The translations under genes and the position numbers were made by a program. This document shows, piece after piece, positions 36,201 to 48,375 of a stretch of DNA of 64,000 nt. The notes under the pieces are model-generated. The model was not told the DNA's origin. It ran no database searches and worked only from the letters and a program-made list of their open reading frames with translations. This DNA comes from Fennellomyces sp. T-0311 (lineage: Eukaryota > Mucoromycota > Mucoromycetes > Mucorales > Lichtheimiaceae), in the NCBI GenBank assembly GCA_025266875.1, contig JALLLT010000037.1, positions 1-64,000 on the forward strand, written 5' to 3'. The first letter of the stretch is position 1, and each line of letters begins with the position of its first letter.

Positions 36201-37162
36201 ATCCACTTCCACTGAATAAGCGCTGTTGGACCGATTCTCGGGGCAGAGGACCAAGGTCAGACCATACGTAATGAAGACCAGCACACCGCACAACCCCAGA
36301 ATAATAAAGACAAGAGCTAACTGTAACAAGTGATGGTGAGTTATTTATATACTTGTTTGTGTCTTGGAATAACTACCTTTTCACGCCAGGCCTGTTGCAC
36401 CAGTGCTGTCTTTTTTCCGCAACATGTCCGCATACAGATTCCAGGAATACAAATGGTGAGCAAGTACGCCGTCCAAGCCCAGCACGAGGTGAGTACATCC
36501 GGCTCCTCCTCATCCTCCTCGACAGGCTCAGGCTTGCGTCTTCGTGCCTGAGGTCGAGCCAGACCCGCCTCTTGTTGTTGTCGAATCTTTTGCTGTTGCA
36601 GCTGCAGTTGAAGTCTGTTGGACATGGGTTGCACCGGACGCGGAGCTGACATAAACGGTAGCGAACGATGGGGCGGAGGTACTGGCGCTGGTGATGTTCG
36701 AATCATGCCTGGTCTTGGTCGATATCGGTCTGGTCGAGTAAGCGTGCGAGACCTGCCCAAACTGCCTTGTCGCTGCACACCACCAGCATGCCTGTTTCTT
36801 AGTTGCTGCTGCTGGTGCTGGTGCTGGTAGTAGAGGTGGTGCTGCTGTTGCTGGTGTGAGAGCCGTTGGGGTGCAGCTGGTCGAGCAGAGTCGCTGGACT
36901 GCCGCGATTGTCGAGTGCGAGCAGCAGCAGGCGGGGTTTGCGACAAGCGTTGCGTAGAGGTGGGACGGTGCGAAGAGCGATGCGGAGGCGGTTGCGGGGC
37001 ACGATGAGCTTGAGGTTGCTGTGGAGGTGGCGATCGGTGCTGCTGGTGGCGTGGAGTGTTCCTGTTATGCGGCGTGCCTCGCTCTTGCGTCGGAGGACTG
37101 CGAGAGGTGCGGAGAGCGGGCGCATAATGGCGCATGTCTCTATTGGGCGGAGGGCCTGACAT
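33289..37162 (-). CDS. Class IV chitin synthase
   Basis: Eight exons join in phase to 1149 residues: 37162-36377, 36320-35990, 35933-34984, 34922-34815, 34747-34616, 34536-34416, 34362-33724 and 33671-33289. Residues 1-200 are low-complexity (Q, P, H, R and S). Two membrane segments flank a luminal-type region ([17 protein letters not shown]; later [12 protein letters not shown]), and the catalytic GT2 domain follows. It shows [32 protein letters not shown] and [12 protein letters not shown], the processive chitin synthase set. C-terminal membrane helices end before [13 protein letters not shown], typical of class IV (yeast Chs3-like) enzymes, which deposit cell-wall chitin at the plasma membrane. 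No myosin motor is fused, which argues against classes V and VII. Confidence 0.93.
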
Positions 37163-37379
37163 GTAGCAGACGAAACGCTCAAGAACAACAAGCTTAAGGA
37201 AGAAGAAAGAAAGAAGGAAAAAAACACAGGAAGGATAAAAAAAGGACGGTGTGTGTAACGCTTTATTTTTACAGCCTTTTTACTTGTTGGGAACAAGTGG
37301 ACCCTAAACAAGATGAGCTAAACAAGGAAATCGATGATACGATTTTAGATATTTCGCAGATCTGCGCAGAAACAAAGAG

Positions 37380-39721
37380 TCATTTGATCAACGTACCTCG
37401 CATGGGACATATGAGTGGCGACGTGTCTTCTACCGTTGCCGTATGCAGCCGGTGTTGGAATCTATATAATACTCGGAGCTGCTTGCGCTCGCCCAGACAG
37501 GGATCATAGATGCCAAGGATATTCGTCTGGTTCACATGAATAGTCAGATCCGACTCATCCGTTGCCACCACAGCCTCGTTTTACCTTGGCATGTCCTCCA
37601 GGGACAGTTACCCGCGAGTCGTTGACCAGCGCCTGGATCACAACGCTGACATCGATGATATCTTCAGGGAGCTCACTGCTCTCATCCAGCTCAGTGTCCT
37701 TCAAGTTACCGTACCACGCCTTGATGATAACCAACCCTGCAACATCACATGTCAACCAAAGAGCCAATAGCATGAGAACGCCGTCTTACCATCCTGCTTC
37801 TTCTCTTCCTGTCGCACTTTGCGAGCAGCAATCTCCACCATTAATTGCTGGCCTTCCAAAGCTTCCTGCTTACGCGCTGCAAGGTGTTCGGCATGTTCTT
37901 CTCGCAGCTGCTGTATTTTCCTGACGAAACCCAATTAAGCCAACGACAATAACAAGTTACCTAGGCACCTACTCTTTAATTTGCTTCCGTCGCCGTGGTT
38001 TCAACAACAGCTGATCCACTGCCACCGCGATGGAGACTGGTATTACTGCACCGAAGAAGGCCAGCTGTAGATCAAACTCCGTACTTAAAATGATCGGCAG
38101 AACAACCTTTTGTCCCAAACGCGAAACTCTGTTCTTTGGTTTGTGAAACCGATCGCCCACTGCATACTCCTCGCTTACCTGAATTTGACGAGCACACCAG
38201 ACGGTATACCGCACTCTAAAGACATACCGATTCGGGTGTGTTCGCTCACTTTGTGATCGCTGCCAACACTTGCAGTGAGTCCACCAGCTGTGGATATTAC
38301 GCCTGACAAACGCAATTGGGCTTGATGAGGCAATTTCCGCGTGTACTCGACAGCAATATGGGAGGCAATGATACCGGTTTGTAATTCGACACTGTAGCTA
38401 CCTTCCTTCTTTCCACCCGCGACACCTAGTGCCACCGAGGATTTGTCCATCTTGCGCGATACGTCTCCGCCCCAACCCAAAAGCGACCATTCGCCCGTAC
38501 GGTATGTTACGTAGCCGGTTGTCGAGGCATAAAGTCGACGACCTGCTGTCACCGTAAGAATCGGTGGGGCATAAAAGGTGCGTGTTTGCGCCACACTATT
38601 GATAAAGCTGTCGGAAGATGGGTTATAGTAAGTTTTGACACTCAAAACGCGCGGATGCAAGAACGTTGAGGTTGCCTAAGTTCTCTATTTATCAGCTTCC
38701 CATCCTTTTCCAACCACATAATCGCACATACCTCAGCCGATAATTTTGGCGATATGGTGTGTCGCACTGTGCCCATCACGTTTCCACCACCCATACCATT
38801 TCGCGACATCATTGACCCACCAATAACAGCTCGCGTTTGTGGACCCAATTGCGTCTACCCGTTGCGCTTTAGTTAATCTTTCATAACATGGCCTTGTTTG
38901 TTCACCTCAAATGAGTGTCGCATGAAAAGTTGCTGCAATTGAGCTTTGGTAAGTGCATGGAGAGGTCCTTTTTTCTTTGGTGGTTGCATGGGCTGACCAA
39001 ATCCAGAGAAAACGGGTGGTTCGTAAGGATCAAATACACCTGTCGCATTCACGGTAAGTTGAACTTCACCGCGGGAACGAACTAGACTTTCCAGTTCCTG
39101 CTCGCGCTGCTTTCGTGCCTTTGCTTCGTATTCTTCCCGCATCTAAGTAACCGTTACTATGCAATATTCCTCATAGCAACAAGAGACATACCTCTTGCGG
39201 TGTCTTGAATTTGGGACCCACTTCCCATTTAGCATTGAGTCCCTCCTCACCATAAGTGTCGTAAATTGCTCGCTTGACCGGATCGCTTATAACTTGAGAT
39301 CATAATCAGGATCTTGTGTTTGGAGAAATGCATTCTTTCATACCCTCATATGCTTTTTGTATCACTTGAAACTTTGATTCTGCAAGTTTCTTGTTTTCTT
39401 CGATATTATGCTGATTATGGTCGATTAGCGTTTGAGTTGTAAATGCCAATTTCGCCATTTATACTTTATCAGGGTGGAAATAACGGCATAGCTTTTTATA
39501 CGCGTCCTTGATTTCTTCTTCAGTAGCCTGAACAAGAGTGTTATGTTATAAGAAAAAAAAAGCCGGGGTAGCGAAACCCGTACCGTTCTCGAAACGTTTA
39601 AAATGCCATAGTAATCGGTGGCTTTTGGTGCAAGTTCTTTTTCCAACTTGACCAGCTCATCGTCGTCGAGATCGTCGTCAGGGATCGAGTGATCGATCGG
39701 ATTGAGGTAAGGGTCGTCCAT
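37380..39721 (-). CDS. DNAJC11: DNAJC11-like mitochondrial J-protein
   Basis: Spliced minus-strand gene from ATG 39721 (MDDPYLNPIDHS) to TGA 37380. The J domain lies at about residues 40-110: DYYGILNVSR, then EEEIKDAYKKL and YFHPDK with the HPD motif (about 39470). Then come KRAIYDTYGEEGLNAKW and a linker (MREEYEAKARKQRE). The DUF3395 region typical of DNAJC11 follows: a beta-rich part (SYSVELQTGIIASH, GGLTASVGSDHK) and a C-terminal segment ILGIYDPCLGERKQLRVLY ending TSPLICP. A hydrophobic stretch (LAFFGAVIPVSIAVAV, about 38050) may be a membrane segment. The animal protein associates with MICOS and outer-membrane complexes that shape cristae. Introns are 45-100 nt. It ends 217 bp from the chitin synthase start codon. 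Confidence 0.9.
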
Positions 39722-40130
39722 GGTAAGGTAATGGTTCACGAACGGCTTTTTTAACACGCAACAAACATTTCACTGTGTGATAATTCAGTCTCAGACTAGC
39801 AGAGAGTTAATGCATGGTGGTGGCTTCATGGAAAAGTTCGCCGAGCTCCTCCACCCATTGGCCGTCATCGACTATGCTGTCCACGTGTAATTCATGACGG
39901 TGTAGTCAGAGAATAAGCGATGTAGCTGTATTTCTGGAATGGGTGACGAGATCATTAGCTGTGGATAGCTCCATCCACAACATGAATCGAGCGGCGCATC
40001 CACACCACAACTGAGACCTGCTGTGTGCGGCAATGGGGTTACACACGTTACCTGCTACATTGTTGACAAGCCAATGAGCAGGAGAAACGAGAGAATTCCA
40101 TGAAACCGTTCACTTGGTCATTATGAAACT
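39722..40130. other. Promoter-side gap upstream of the DNAJC11 gene
   Basis: 409 bp without a gene. A palindromic CACGTG (E-box type) lies at 39882-39887, about 160 bp upstream of the DNAJC11 start codon. Its use is unproven. Confidence 0.3.
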
Positions 40131-40778
40131 TTATGAAGATGCTTCCTTTGTCGTATCAGTATCAGTATCCTCTATTTTGTAACGTGGCAGCCACATGGAC
40201 TCTGGAATCGACTTTGCCCATTCTATATCCATATTTCAATTAGGACCGGACCAGTGCTGCATCAGTGTTCACACACTTACCGGGAATTGCATGATCAGGC
40301 AGTTGGATGTTACTCATGATGGACTTTATTTGGTTTGCCGTGTCTGCGTAGCAAAGTTGTAATAGGACTCGTGCGGTAACTCGAGAAACGACATACCTTC
40401 TGGAATTTCCTCTGATTTGTCAAGCGCCAAGGTGGGTGGCGCTTCGACCACCGGGTTTTGTTCGTCCTCTTCGTCCTCGGACAGTGACACTCCTTCGTCT
40501 TCGTCTTGTGCCAGTTGCTCGTACCCAAACGGAACTTGATCAAGCGAAAAACTGTCGCTGTCTTGGTCGTGATTGTCCTGCGGTGCCGCGATGGAACATA
40601 CTACAGAGTGTTGAGTGTCAAACAGCAACATGGTCTGGTCGTCATGCCAACCTTGCTCTAGCTGGCGCGCAAACTCCTCAACGACATCTTCCGAAATGGT
40701 CTCTTGGTGTGGATCTTTTTAAGAGTAGGTTATACAACGGCGTTCATTGGGGGAATCTAAGCATCACACACCAGTCAT
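40131..40778 (-). CDS. MEA1: MEA1-like small acidic protein
   Basis: Short exons: ATG 40778 gives Met-Thr, then DPHQETISEDVVEEFARQ, then an acidic middle (PFGYEQLAQDEDE, LSEDEEDEQN), then LALDKSEEIPE. After a further intron follow DTANQIKSIMSNIQLPDHAIPEWAK and the C-terminus IPESMWLPRY, ending at TAA 40131. The blocks GY..L, an acidic stretch, IKSIMSN and P-EWA in this order match male-enhanced antigen 1 (MEA1), a small conserved eukaryotic protein of poorly known function. The first exon is inferred from a donor G|GTGTGT that keeps phase; other starts are possible. Confidence 0.7.
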
Positions 40779-40976
40779 CGTTATATGAAAATAAAGGAAA
40801 AAAAATAAAATTCGGCTTACAAACTGAAAAGAACTGCAACTTTATATATATTACATGCGTTATTGGAACAAGACAAGAAAAAAAAGTGAGAATTCGATGA
40901 AAAAGATGACGGGGGAGGGGACAGCGAACGGGAAGAAAGGAAGGGGAGGGTATAGTGAGTTATTCCAAAAACATAA

Positions 40977-42176
40977 TCAACCTTGTGTTTCCTTTTGCTG
41001 ATCCTTGCCGGTTGGTTTGTCGCAATAGTTATGCGCAGAAGCAAAAGGTCGTGGGCGTCTCACAGCAGCGACGTGGGGTTTCCGTGGTGGGAAGGATTTG
41101 CGAGGGTTTTTGAGATCAAGCAGTAAGATGCCGGTGGGCGACATACTTGCCGCCGCTTGATTGTCTGCTTCCTGTTGCTGCTGCTGTTGATACTGCTGGC
41201 TGTGTTGCTGTTGCTGAGGGGATGAGCGCTGGAGTTTCGCTCGCAAAGCCTGCATGACTTTGCCGTGATCCAATCTGGGCTCCTCCTTTGCTTTTTCGGG
41301 GACGGGTGAAGGCACGGGAGGATCTTCGAAAGGCTGAGGCGACTGGGCGGACACACGCTTATTTCGTTTTGACGTTTTGGATGTGTTTGTTGTTTTCCGT
41401 TGGGAGCGTGTTCGCGATAATGTGCGCTTGCATGGGCGTTCGCGTTGCTGGTCTGATGGAACGGGTGGCGGTGACGGTGGCGTCAAGGTTGCTGTTGTTG
41501 CTTCGTCAGCATGCAGCTGGGATGATTTGGGGCGTTGATGAGGCTCAGGTGACGATGAAGTCGAGATGGACAGGTCTGCGAATGGCACGTCGAAGGATGT
41601 GTAGGGCGAGGAAGGCGGAAAAAAGCTGGGCGAAGGCGACGGTGGCGTCTTGTCCAGTATCTGCGAGGCGGGCATCATGGGCATACTGCTGTTTATCCAC
41701 TGCGGTGTTGTTTCGGTGTTGGATGACGACGACATTCCCAGCGAATCTACGTGGCAACGGATTAATACCATGGCGACATACACAACGGAGGAGCATACCA
41801 AAACTGTCAATAAGTGAAGCGTGGTCGCTGTGCCTGCGATTGTGCTGACTCCCCTCCAAAAAATCCAAATATTTGGACTGCAGCCGCGCTTCCTCCGCCA
41901 GCCGCACTTCTTCTGCTGCACGTCTCTGTGAAATAAGTTCTTTCCTTTAGTTTGGGCAGCTCCGTTGCATGTGTTGCGTGCAAACACAATAGTTACTTTG
42001 TCCTCCTCGGCCTTGGCGACGAGGATATGCTTCAGCAAGTCGGTGTCATGCTGGTACCTCTCCAGTACCTCGGCGACGCTGATACTGGCGAGGCTTGAGC
42101 GAGCATCGTAGGGAGGTGCCGGGTCGACGTCGATGTTGGAGTGCTGCGGCCAGAGTCCCGGGTAGCTGGGATCCAT
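40977..42176 (-). CDS. Unknown low-complexity (S/P/Q-rich) protein
   Basis: Three exons, 42176-41997, 41925-41799 and 41746-40977, give 358 residues with all junctions GT-AG and in phase. The N-terminus (MDPSYPGLWPQHSN, VAEVLERYQHDTDLLKHILVAKAEEDK) leads into a charged helical, probably coiled-coil, segment (RRAAEEVRLAEEARLQSKYLDFLEG). The rest is disordered: serine- and proline-rich, then basic (KRTLSRTRSQRK) and poly-Q (about 41220-41170). A PRKSFPPRKPHVAAVRRPRP motif comes before the end. I do not recognise a family. It shares a 198-bp divergent promoter with MCMBP. The helix plus basic disordered tail would fit a scaffold or nucleic-acid binder, which is inference only. Confidence 0.65.
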   Translation of the reverse strand: MDPSYPGLWPQHSNIDVDPAPPYDARSSLASISVAEVLERYQHDTDLLKHILVAKAEEDKVTIVFARNTCNGAAQTKGKNLFHRDVQQKKCGWRRKRGCSPNIWIFWRGVSTIAGTATTLHLLTVLVCSSVVYVAMVLIRCHVDSLGMSSSSNTETTPQWINSSMPMMPASQILDKTPPSPSPSFFPPSSPYTSFDVPFADLSISTSSSPEPHQRPKSSQLHADEATTATLTPPSPPPVPSDQQRERPCKRTLSRTRSQRKTTNTSKTSKRNKRVSAQSPQPFEDPPVPSPVPEKAKEEPRLDHGKVMQALRAKLQRSSPQQQQHSQQYQQQQQQEADNQAAASMSPTGILLLDLKNPRKSFPPRKPHVAAVRRPRPFASAHNYCDKPTGKDQQKETQG

Positions 42177-42374
42177 GAAGTGATAAGAAGGAGAAAAAGG
42201 GAAAAAGAGAAAGAGAACGAAGAGGCAAAAAAAAACTCGTAACTTTGGCAATCAGCGGGTGAGTTACGCCCCCCCCCCCAGCAACTTTGAATCGCCGAAA
42301 AAGCTGCGCTCTCTCTCTCGCTTTTGTGACAGTTTCAATTCGAAAGGTCCCCACTTTTTCCTGTGTCCACGATC

Positions 42375-44550
42375 ATGCCAAGCGCCTCCATTGAATCCAT
42401 CGACGCACCGCTCAAGGTCATTGCCAAGCTCTTTGGTACGCCGGATCTTGCGCGATCATTGCTAATCGCTTACTAATCACAGCGTGAAATGCAGACCAGC
42501 ATGTGCAGGATCCGGCCAGCGATGCGGCAGATTTCGATCCGGCGGATCACTTTGTCAAACTGTTCCCTGACGACAGCGCACGAAGCAAGGCATGATTTTG
42601 CATGCATGTGCGTGTACACCAACCGAAGGGCTGACTGACCATATGATTCAATAGATCCCGTCCATAAATAACGTGCCTGTGCAACGCTTACCTAAAAATA
42701 CACTGGTTCGTTTCCGCTGCATGGTGCAAGACCCTCAGATGGGCCAGGAATTGTTTGTGGCGGCATACAGGAAGCCCAGTGACGGAAGAATCGTGTGCAC
42801 AGGTTACACAGAGGATTTAAGGGATACAGAGGTAAATTGCCCCCTCCACGAATGGCCCCCACGTCGAACAAAGAGTTATTAATACTTTTATACAGGCGGG
42901 CGACTTTGATCTCGATGACGTGGCCAACCATCACCTTGCCGAGCGCACCGTCGTATACTGCGTCTCGCCGCCCGGTGAAACGTCCTGGGCGAAGCAGCTC
43001 CTCTACGGCCAAGGTGAGCGTGTGTCACTGTTTCGGTCGTCCAGCCCTGATACGTTTGACAATAGATATCAGTGATGCGATGGCCCAGCTGGATGTCCAC
43101 GACCAACAGACGCCGCTGCCCGGCAAGTATCCGTTGCCCGGCACCAAGCATGCCTCCGCTGCCGTCAAGTTTTACGGTGCAGCCGACGCGGTCAAGGTTG
43201 GCCAGCTCATCGAGGTGATCGGTGTGCTGTCCCATCCACAAAAGACCGAAGCAACGGAGGCGGACGCCTTTGGTCTTCCTACGATCTCATATGCAGAAGT
43301 GCCTGTTATCCACGTCGTCACGCATCGTACGCTCGAGCGTGCCGATGCCACTCCATTTTCGGTTAAAGAGCTGAAGGATGTGTCGGCCCAGACGCACGAT
43401 ATCCGCGACAGGCTGCTGGGTTACATTTCATCAGCGTTCGGTGGAGACAGACTGGCTGCCGAATATGTGTTACTGTTGTTGCTCTCGAGAGTGTAAAGTA
43501 TTTGTTTGGTATCACGCACACACGCACACGCACACAAAGGCTAAATATACGGTGTATAGGACGGGTAAAGTCAGTGGTCTTAAAATTGGGCAATTTGCCT
43601 TGAACGTGGTCAACTTCCCAATAGTCAGCTCAAGCACGCAGCCGCAGTCCAAGCTGTCGCCCAAGAATCTGGCCGCCAAGCTGGTGTTTGAGCTGCTGGA
43701 AAGCCTGGTTCACCACTGTGTGGGTATCCCCTTGACCATTGACTTGCTGAACAGCACTCGCTTCATGCCCAAGAGCGAAAACGAAAACCTGGAAGCCGGT
43801 CTTCTGCAACTCACAGATGGTACAACGCTTATTTTGGATGAGACTGCCATGTCCGAAGGATCATTAGGTGATCTTGGTAAGGGAGCTTATTTTAATAGCA
43901 TGTCTTTTTTTGTACTGAGTGATATTTTCCCACAAAAGGTGTGCGGAATGTGCAGGTCATCCAAGAGCTCATCTCGCATCAGTCATTGACATACGTCTTC
44001 CCGTACAGCAATTACGTTTTTGATACTGACTACTCCATCCTATGCCTTTCTGAGGGGAAATCCATTCTGCCGGTTAGTGTGGGAAGCTGCTGCATGGGCA
44101 TGTTTGCTGATCCATCCTGCTGCTTTAGAGCGACTGCGTTGTCCCCCTGGAACCCACATTCACAGCCGAGGAGCTTCCTCAACTGGACAAGCAGCTACTT
44201 GAGCTTTTCAGATTATACATTCAGTCGGTACGATTCGGCGAATACAGCATTGATCCCAAAGTATCAGATGTAAGTTATGGATGACTCCATGTGTGTAACA
44301 GGGTGATTGAGGCTTGATGCCGCGCTTAGGAAATCACCGAGTCGTTTGTTCAAGAACGAAAGGCTGCACAGCAAAACAGGACTACGCTGCCAACACAAGA
44401 GGATCTTATGCGCCGCATGAGCATGGCTCGACTGGTTGCGTCCTCGTATGGCGAGGAAAAGCTGTCAAAGGAAATGTATGATTATGCAACCAGGATGGAT
44501 CGAGAGCGCACCGCGCGGCTGTCTGGTGGCGAACAAGAGGCGCAAAAGTA
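42375..44550 (+). CDS. MCMBP: MCM-binding protein (MCMBP/ETG1 homolog)
   Basis: From ATG 42375 (MPSASIESIDAPLKV) to TAA 44548. Exons show VPVQRLPKNTLVRFRCMVQD (near 42670), a hallmark of MCMBP, then YTEDLRD, ERTVVYCVSPPGETSW, KVGQLIEVIGVL and EVPVIHVVTHRTLE. A second half follows: LSPKNLAAKLVFELLESLVHH, GVPLTIDLLNS-like residues, DGTTLILDETAM, VIQELISHQSLTYVFPY, LPQLDKQLLELFRLYIQ and LMRRMSMARLVASSYGEE. Known role: binds MCM3-7 complexes, helps assemble and unload the replicative helicase, and supports sister-chromatid cohesion. Several short introns are in coding phase. The divergent promoter is shared with a low-complexity gene. Confidence 0.9.
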
Positions 44551-44743
44551 ACTGTAACATGCACGTAATGTGTGTGGCAACCTATGTTCCGCAATAAACG
44601 CATCCTCTGTCCATAGCTGTACAATAGACTTGCCGCTGCTTGCCATCTGTTACCACGCTAACTGCAATTCAACCAAGGAATTTTGCCGCACTGCGTATTG
44701 ATTCTCGAAAAGGAAACAGAAGGAAACCGTTTCTTAATCAGCC

Positions 44744-47700
44744 ATGCACGATTTGAGCGTCACTGCCATCCATCACGCCGTGCAGCTACCAACCGATCCA
44801 GCCTCTATTCGGTGTCAGCAGGCATTGGCCGAAGCAAATGCATCGACCATCGATCATGTGTTAAAGCGCATTTTCAGTCATCTTCGCCATCGAAACGACC
44901 GATGGCCACCACGTCGATTATTCCGGTGCCTTGACTACATTGCACAACATTGTCGATCGGAAAACGCAATCCTTCAACTGCGATCGTTTCGATCGTGTGT
45001 CAAGGCAGCATTAGATCAATTGGCCCAAGGCACCACCGAACAAAGGCTTCGGAACGAAACGAATATTGAATCCATACATGCTGTGATCAAATTTATTGGC
45101 AGCGTCCTAGAGCATCGCAACTGTTACGACGTTCTTCTCAACGATATCAGACGCAGCAGAGGCATGATGTATGTCCTCCAGTGGACTGCCTGTCCAAGAC
45201 TTGAATCCACTTGTCTCCGCACATTGGTTGCCAAGGGCAAGCACTTTGCCAAAGACCTGGTTGCCTACGACGCCTTTTGGATCCTTGCAAATCTTGTTAA
45301 CCGGGTGCCGGACCTCCCGACAAACGATCCAAAAGTGCATCTCTGCGTCAAAGCTGCCCGTATCTTTGAAAACTTAATGTCCTTTGCCAAGTCACCTCAG
45401 GCTGACCTGCAAAGCCGCGAGAAGGCCGTTAGCTTCGTCCGTTCGGTCAATTTCATTCCCCTAGCTCGCAGTTGGCAGGAATCGTCCAGTAACTTCCTTC
45501 AACATCCTGCGAACTCTGCGACCCGCAAGTTGATGCATTCTCTCACCAGTATTGTCAGCAGCTGCATCGCCATATCGAAAGATGCAGCAGCTTCGTTTTC
45601 CAACATCGAGGCAGCAAGTGTTTGGCGTTCTACATTATCTCATGATATGAAGGCTTTTTTGAATCACATACGGCAACAACAGCAGGATCAACCGCCTTTT
45701 ATTACTACCAACATAGCCATGGATGAGATTGGTAAGTGCAAACTATCTGTATTGGTATTTGGGATTGACTGTAAACTGCAGCTATTCGCATGTTACGAAT
45801 TGCACGGATAGCGCTGGGAGTTGCTGTGTCTAGTGGCAAGGACGGGCATTATCGACAAAGTAGTGCAGACGAGTTGACGCAAGATATTACCGTGTTTTTG
45901 TTGCTGCTGGGATTCGATACCGTCTTGCCCGAACATATAGCAATCCTTGGCAGCCCTGTGACCGGGTCAATGCATGCTTGGTTTGGGGAGTACTACAATT
46001 TCGATCACGGAATTATCAACAAGGCAGCCCTCTTCAAGAATTATCAGGATTTTTTCGTTGTTCTTTTGGAATGTTACATACAACATGTACAATTGGCTTC
46101 AGAATGGCTAGTATCTCGAATTTCCGGCTACATTAGCTACTTTCTGACGAACGCCATGGCAACATTGAAAGACGACGAACAGCCTGACACGTCTCCAGTT
46201 CAAGCGCGACTCGAAAAGCTCGTATCATATTTTCTTTACTATGACAAAGCCATCCAAGTCTTCGCTACCGCACCAACCCATCTGAACGATACGATTTGGT
46301 CACCTACGATACAGAATGCCATGCATGGTTTGACATTGTATGTGGACAATGATATCGATATGCAAGGGGAGGAGAAGCACAAGCACAGCGCAGTTTTATA
46401 CAAGGCAAGAAGAGCATTTTCGGCACTAAGAGCAGCCACCAAACATCCTAATGCGTGTGCTCGGATGGAACAAGCTGGAGCGCTACAAATGGTGAATATC
46501 AATTATATTCCCAATAGGGAGGAACTGGAGCAATCGGTATCTCTGCTAAACGTATACGCCTCGTTCACCCATTATATTGCAGCATTGGCACGTACTATGG
46601 CGCTCATACGAGTCAAACTGCGTCAAGACTTTCCAATTGGACCAGTCATCATGAAACTCTTGTGGCAAGCCAATCAGTGTACGTTCAACGAGAACACAAC
46701 AACGGGATGGTCTCACGTTGTGTCGGGATGTCTGATGGTAGTCAGCGCATTTGAATTCGATAGCGAGTCCTTGCAAAAATGGCTGTCATGGCCTGTACCT
46801 TCGGTCGAACAAGATGAGACTGGCTGGATCAGTACTGCACTTACCAGCAGCAACTGTCTGTCGATTTTGCCGGTCGTGCTGGGAGTTCTTTTGCCAGAGA
46901 GAAATAACTGGAGGGAGAGCTTACAAAAACGTATATCAAACTACGAAAATTTGCTACTGCATGCTGTGATTGCATTCAACCTGCTGTCGATGGTTCCAGA
47001 AGCCGGAATTCAACTTTTGCGAGACCACGAAACCATACAACACCTTTGTGAAACGCTGATGGAGCTAGAAAAACATGCAAGAAGCATAGATTGTTCATCA
47101 GACGCTATGCCAAAGCTGGTTTACGACGTTAAATTGGATGAACAAGAAGAAAACCAAGATAACAATAGCGAGCGGATTTCACTGTTAACCAAATCACCGA
47201 TAATGCGTTGCTTTGATATGTTGCATCGTGGACTTGTACGGATACTCACCTCACGCGACAATATGAACCTTATCATTACCAGCAACGTGCTTACCGCATT
47301 CTTTCAGCCCTTATGCACATCAATGATTGAGATGGACAGCTTCAAATTGGAACTATCCCGTATGCTCTGCCAGGACATTTCCGACGAACGTCTCGGTGAT
47401 TATCGCCGGCTGTTTCAATTCACGGTTGGCGACGACAATGCAACCAAACTCCACGAACTATGTGCCGTCGCAACCGCTTACGCATGTCCTAATGCTGGCG
47501 ACTGGGATAGTGTCCTGGGAATCAGAGCCGGTGAAGAGGTTATTCAATCCAAGAGCGTGTTTGGGGCATTGTGTCGAATGCTGGTATACGATCTTTTGGA
47601 GCAAGACAGTGACAGCGTATATGAAGCGCCGTATCGAAGGCCAGCGGCTGCACAGGCAATCGAGGTCCTGGTTCAAGTATTGACACCACAATGGGTAGCC

Positions 47701-48375
47701 GATCGAGAAGATATTGTGGTGCAACTGCGTCAGAGAATTCGGAACCATCCAGTAATTGAGGATGCCGATGATATGGTATCGCTTATCACTCATTGCTCGA
47801 ACGATCCAGTGACTACGCGACGGGCACCACTTGTACAACAGTCCACGTTTTTCGCAGCACTTTTTAGCGGCGAATATGCCGAGAATGCGTCTGGGAACCC
47901 CATCCAATTGCATGATATTACAAATCATGCATTGACCATGTTTTTGGACGTCATAAACCGTGGAGGCGATGCATTTCTTCCATCGTCCATGTCATGGTGC
48001 GATGTCGCTGACGTATTACTGGCAGCAGATCGCTTTGGAAGCGAATCGGTACGCATCTTGTGCGAAGAATGGATATCACGAAACCTGGTAAACAAGGACG
48101 ACAGTGAACGGCTGGATGGAGCTATGCTATTATTTCGACGATGCAGGGACCCTGGCGCACTTGACGCTGGTATATCATCCGATGTGTGGCCGTTTCAGAA
48201 GACATTGGTGCAAGCGTTCATGATCACTATGAGCGAATTGTCGGCTAGCACCAAAACTGCGCAGTTTAATAAGATGGTCCAAGAAAATGATGCAGGTGAA
48301 CTGAGCTCCTTTTGTCAAGGAATGGCGGTGCTCATATGCTCAAGCATACGTGATATAGATCATTCGGACCTGTAA
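44744..48375 (+). CDS. ARM/HEAT-like helical protein with a C-terminal BTB domain
   Basis: Two exons (44744-45731 and 45782-48375) with one intron, joined in phase (E-I-A-I-R), give 1193 residues. Most of the protein is helical and leucine-rich with no obvious repeat consensus. The C-terminal ~200 residues hold a BTB/POZ domain: VQQSTFFAALFSGEYAEN (the 'F.ALFSG' core near 47845), IQLHDITNHALTMFLDVI, then DVADVLLAADRFG and CEEWISRNL. This order (helical ARM-like region, then BTB) recalls animal ARMC5 and plant ARIA, which act as adaptors for cullin-3 ubiquitin ligases. The link to ARMC5 is a guess, and orthology would need a profile search. Confidence 0.7.

Noticed and set aside
36866..37159. 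98-codon antisense frame rich in arginine and serine
   Set aside because: It mirrors the low-complexity N-terminus of the chitin synthase on the other strand.
41288..41848. 186-codon plus-strand frame
   Set aside because: It lies antisense to the well-supported low-complexity gene and has no motif; a compositional shadow.
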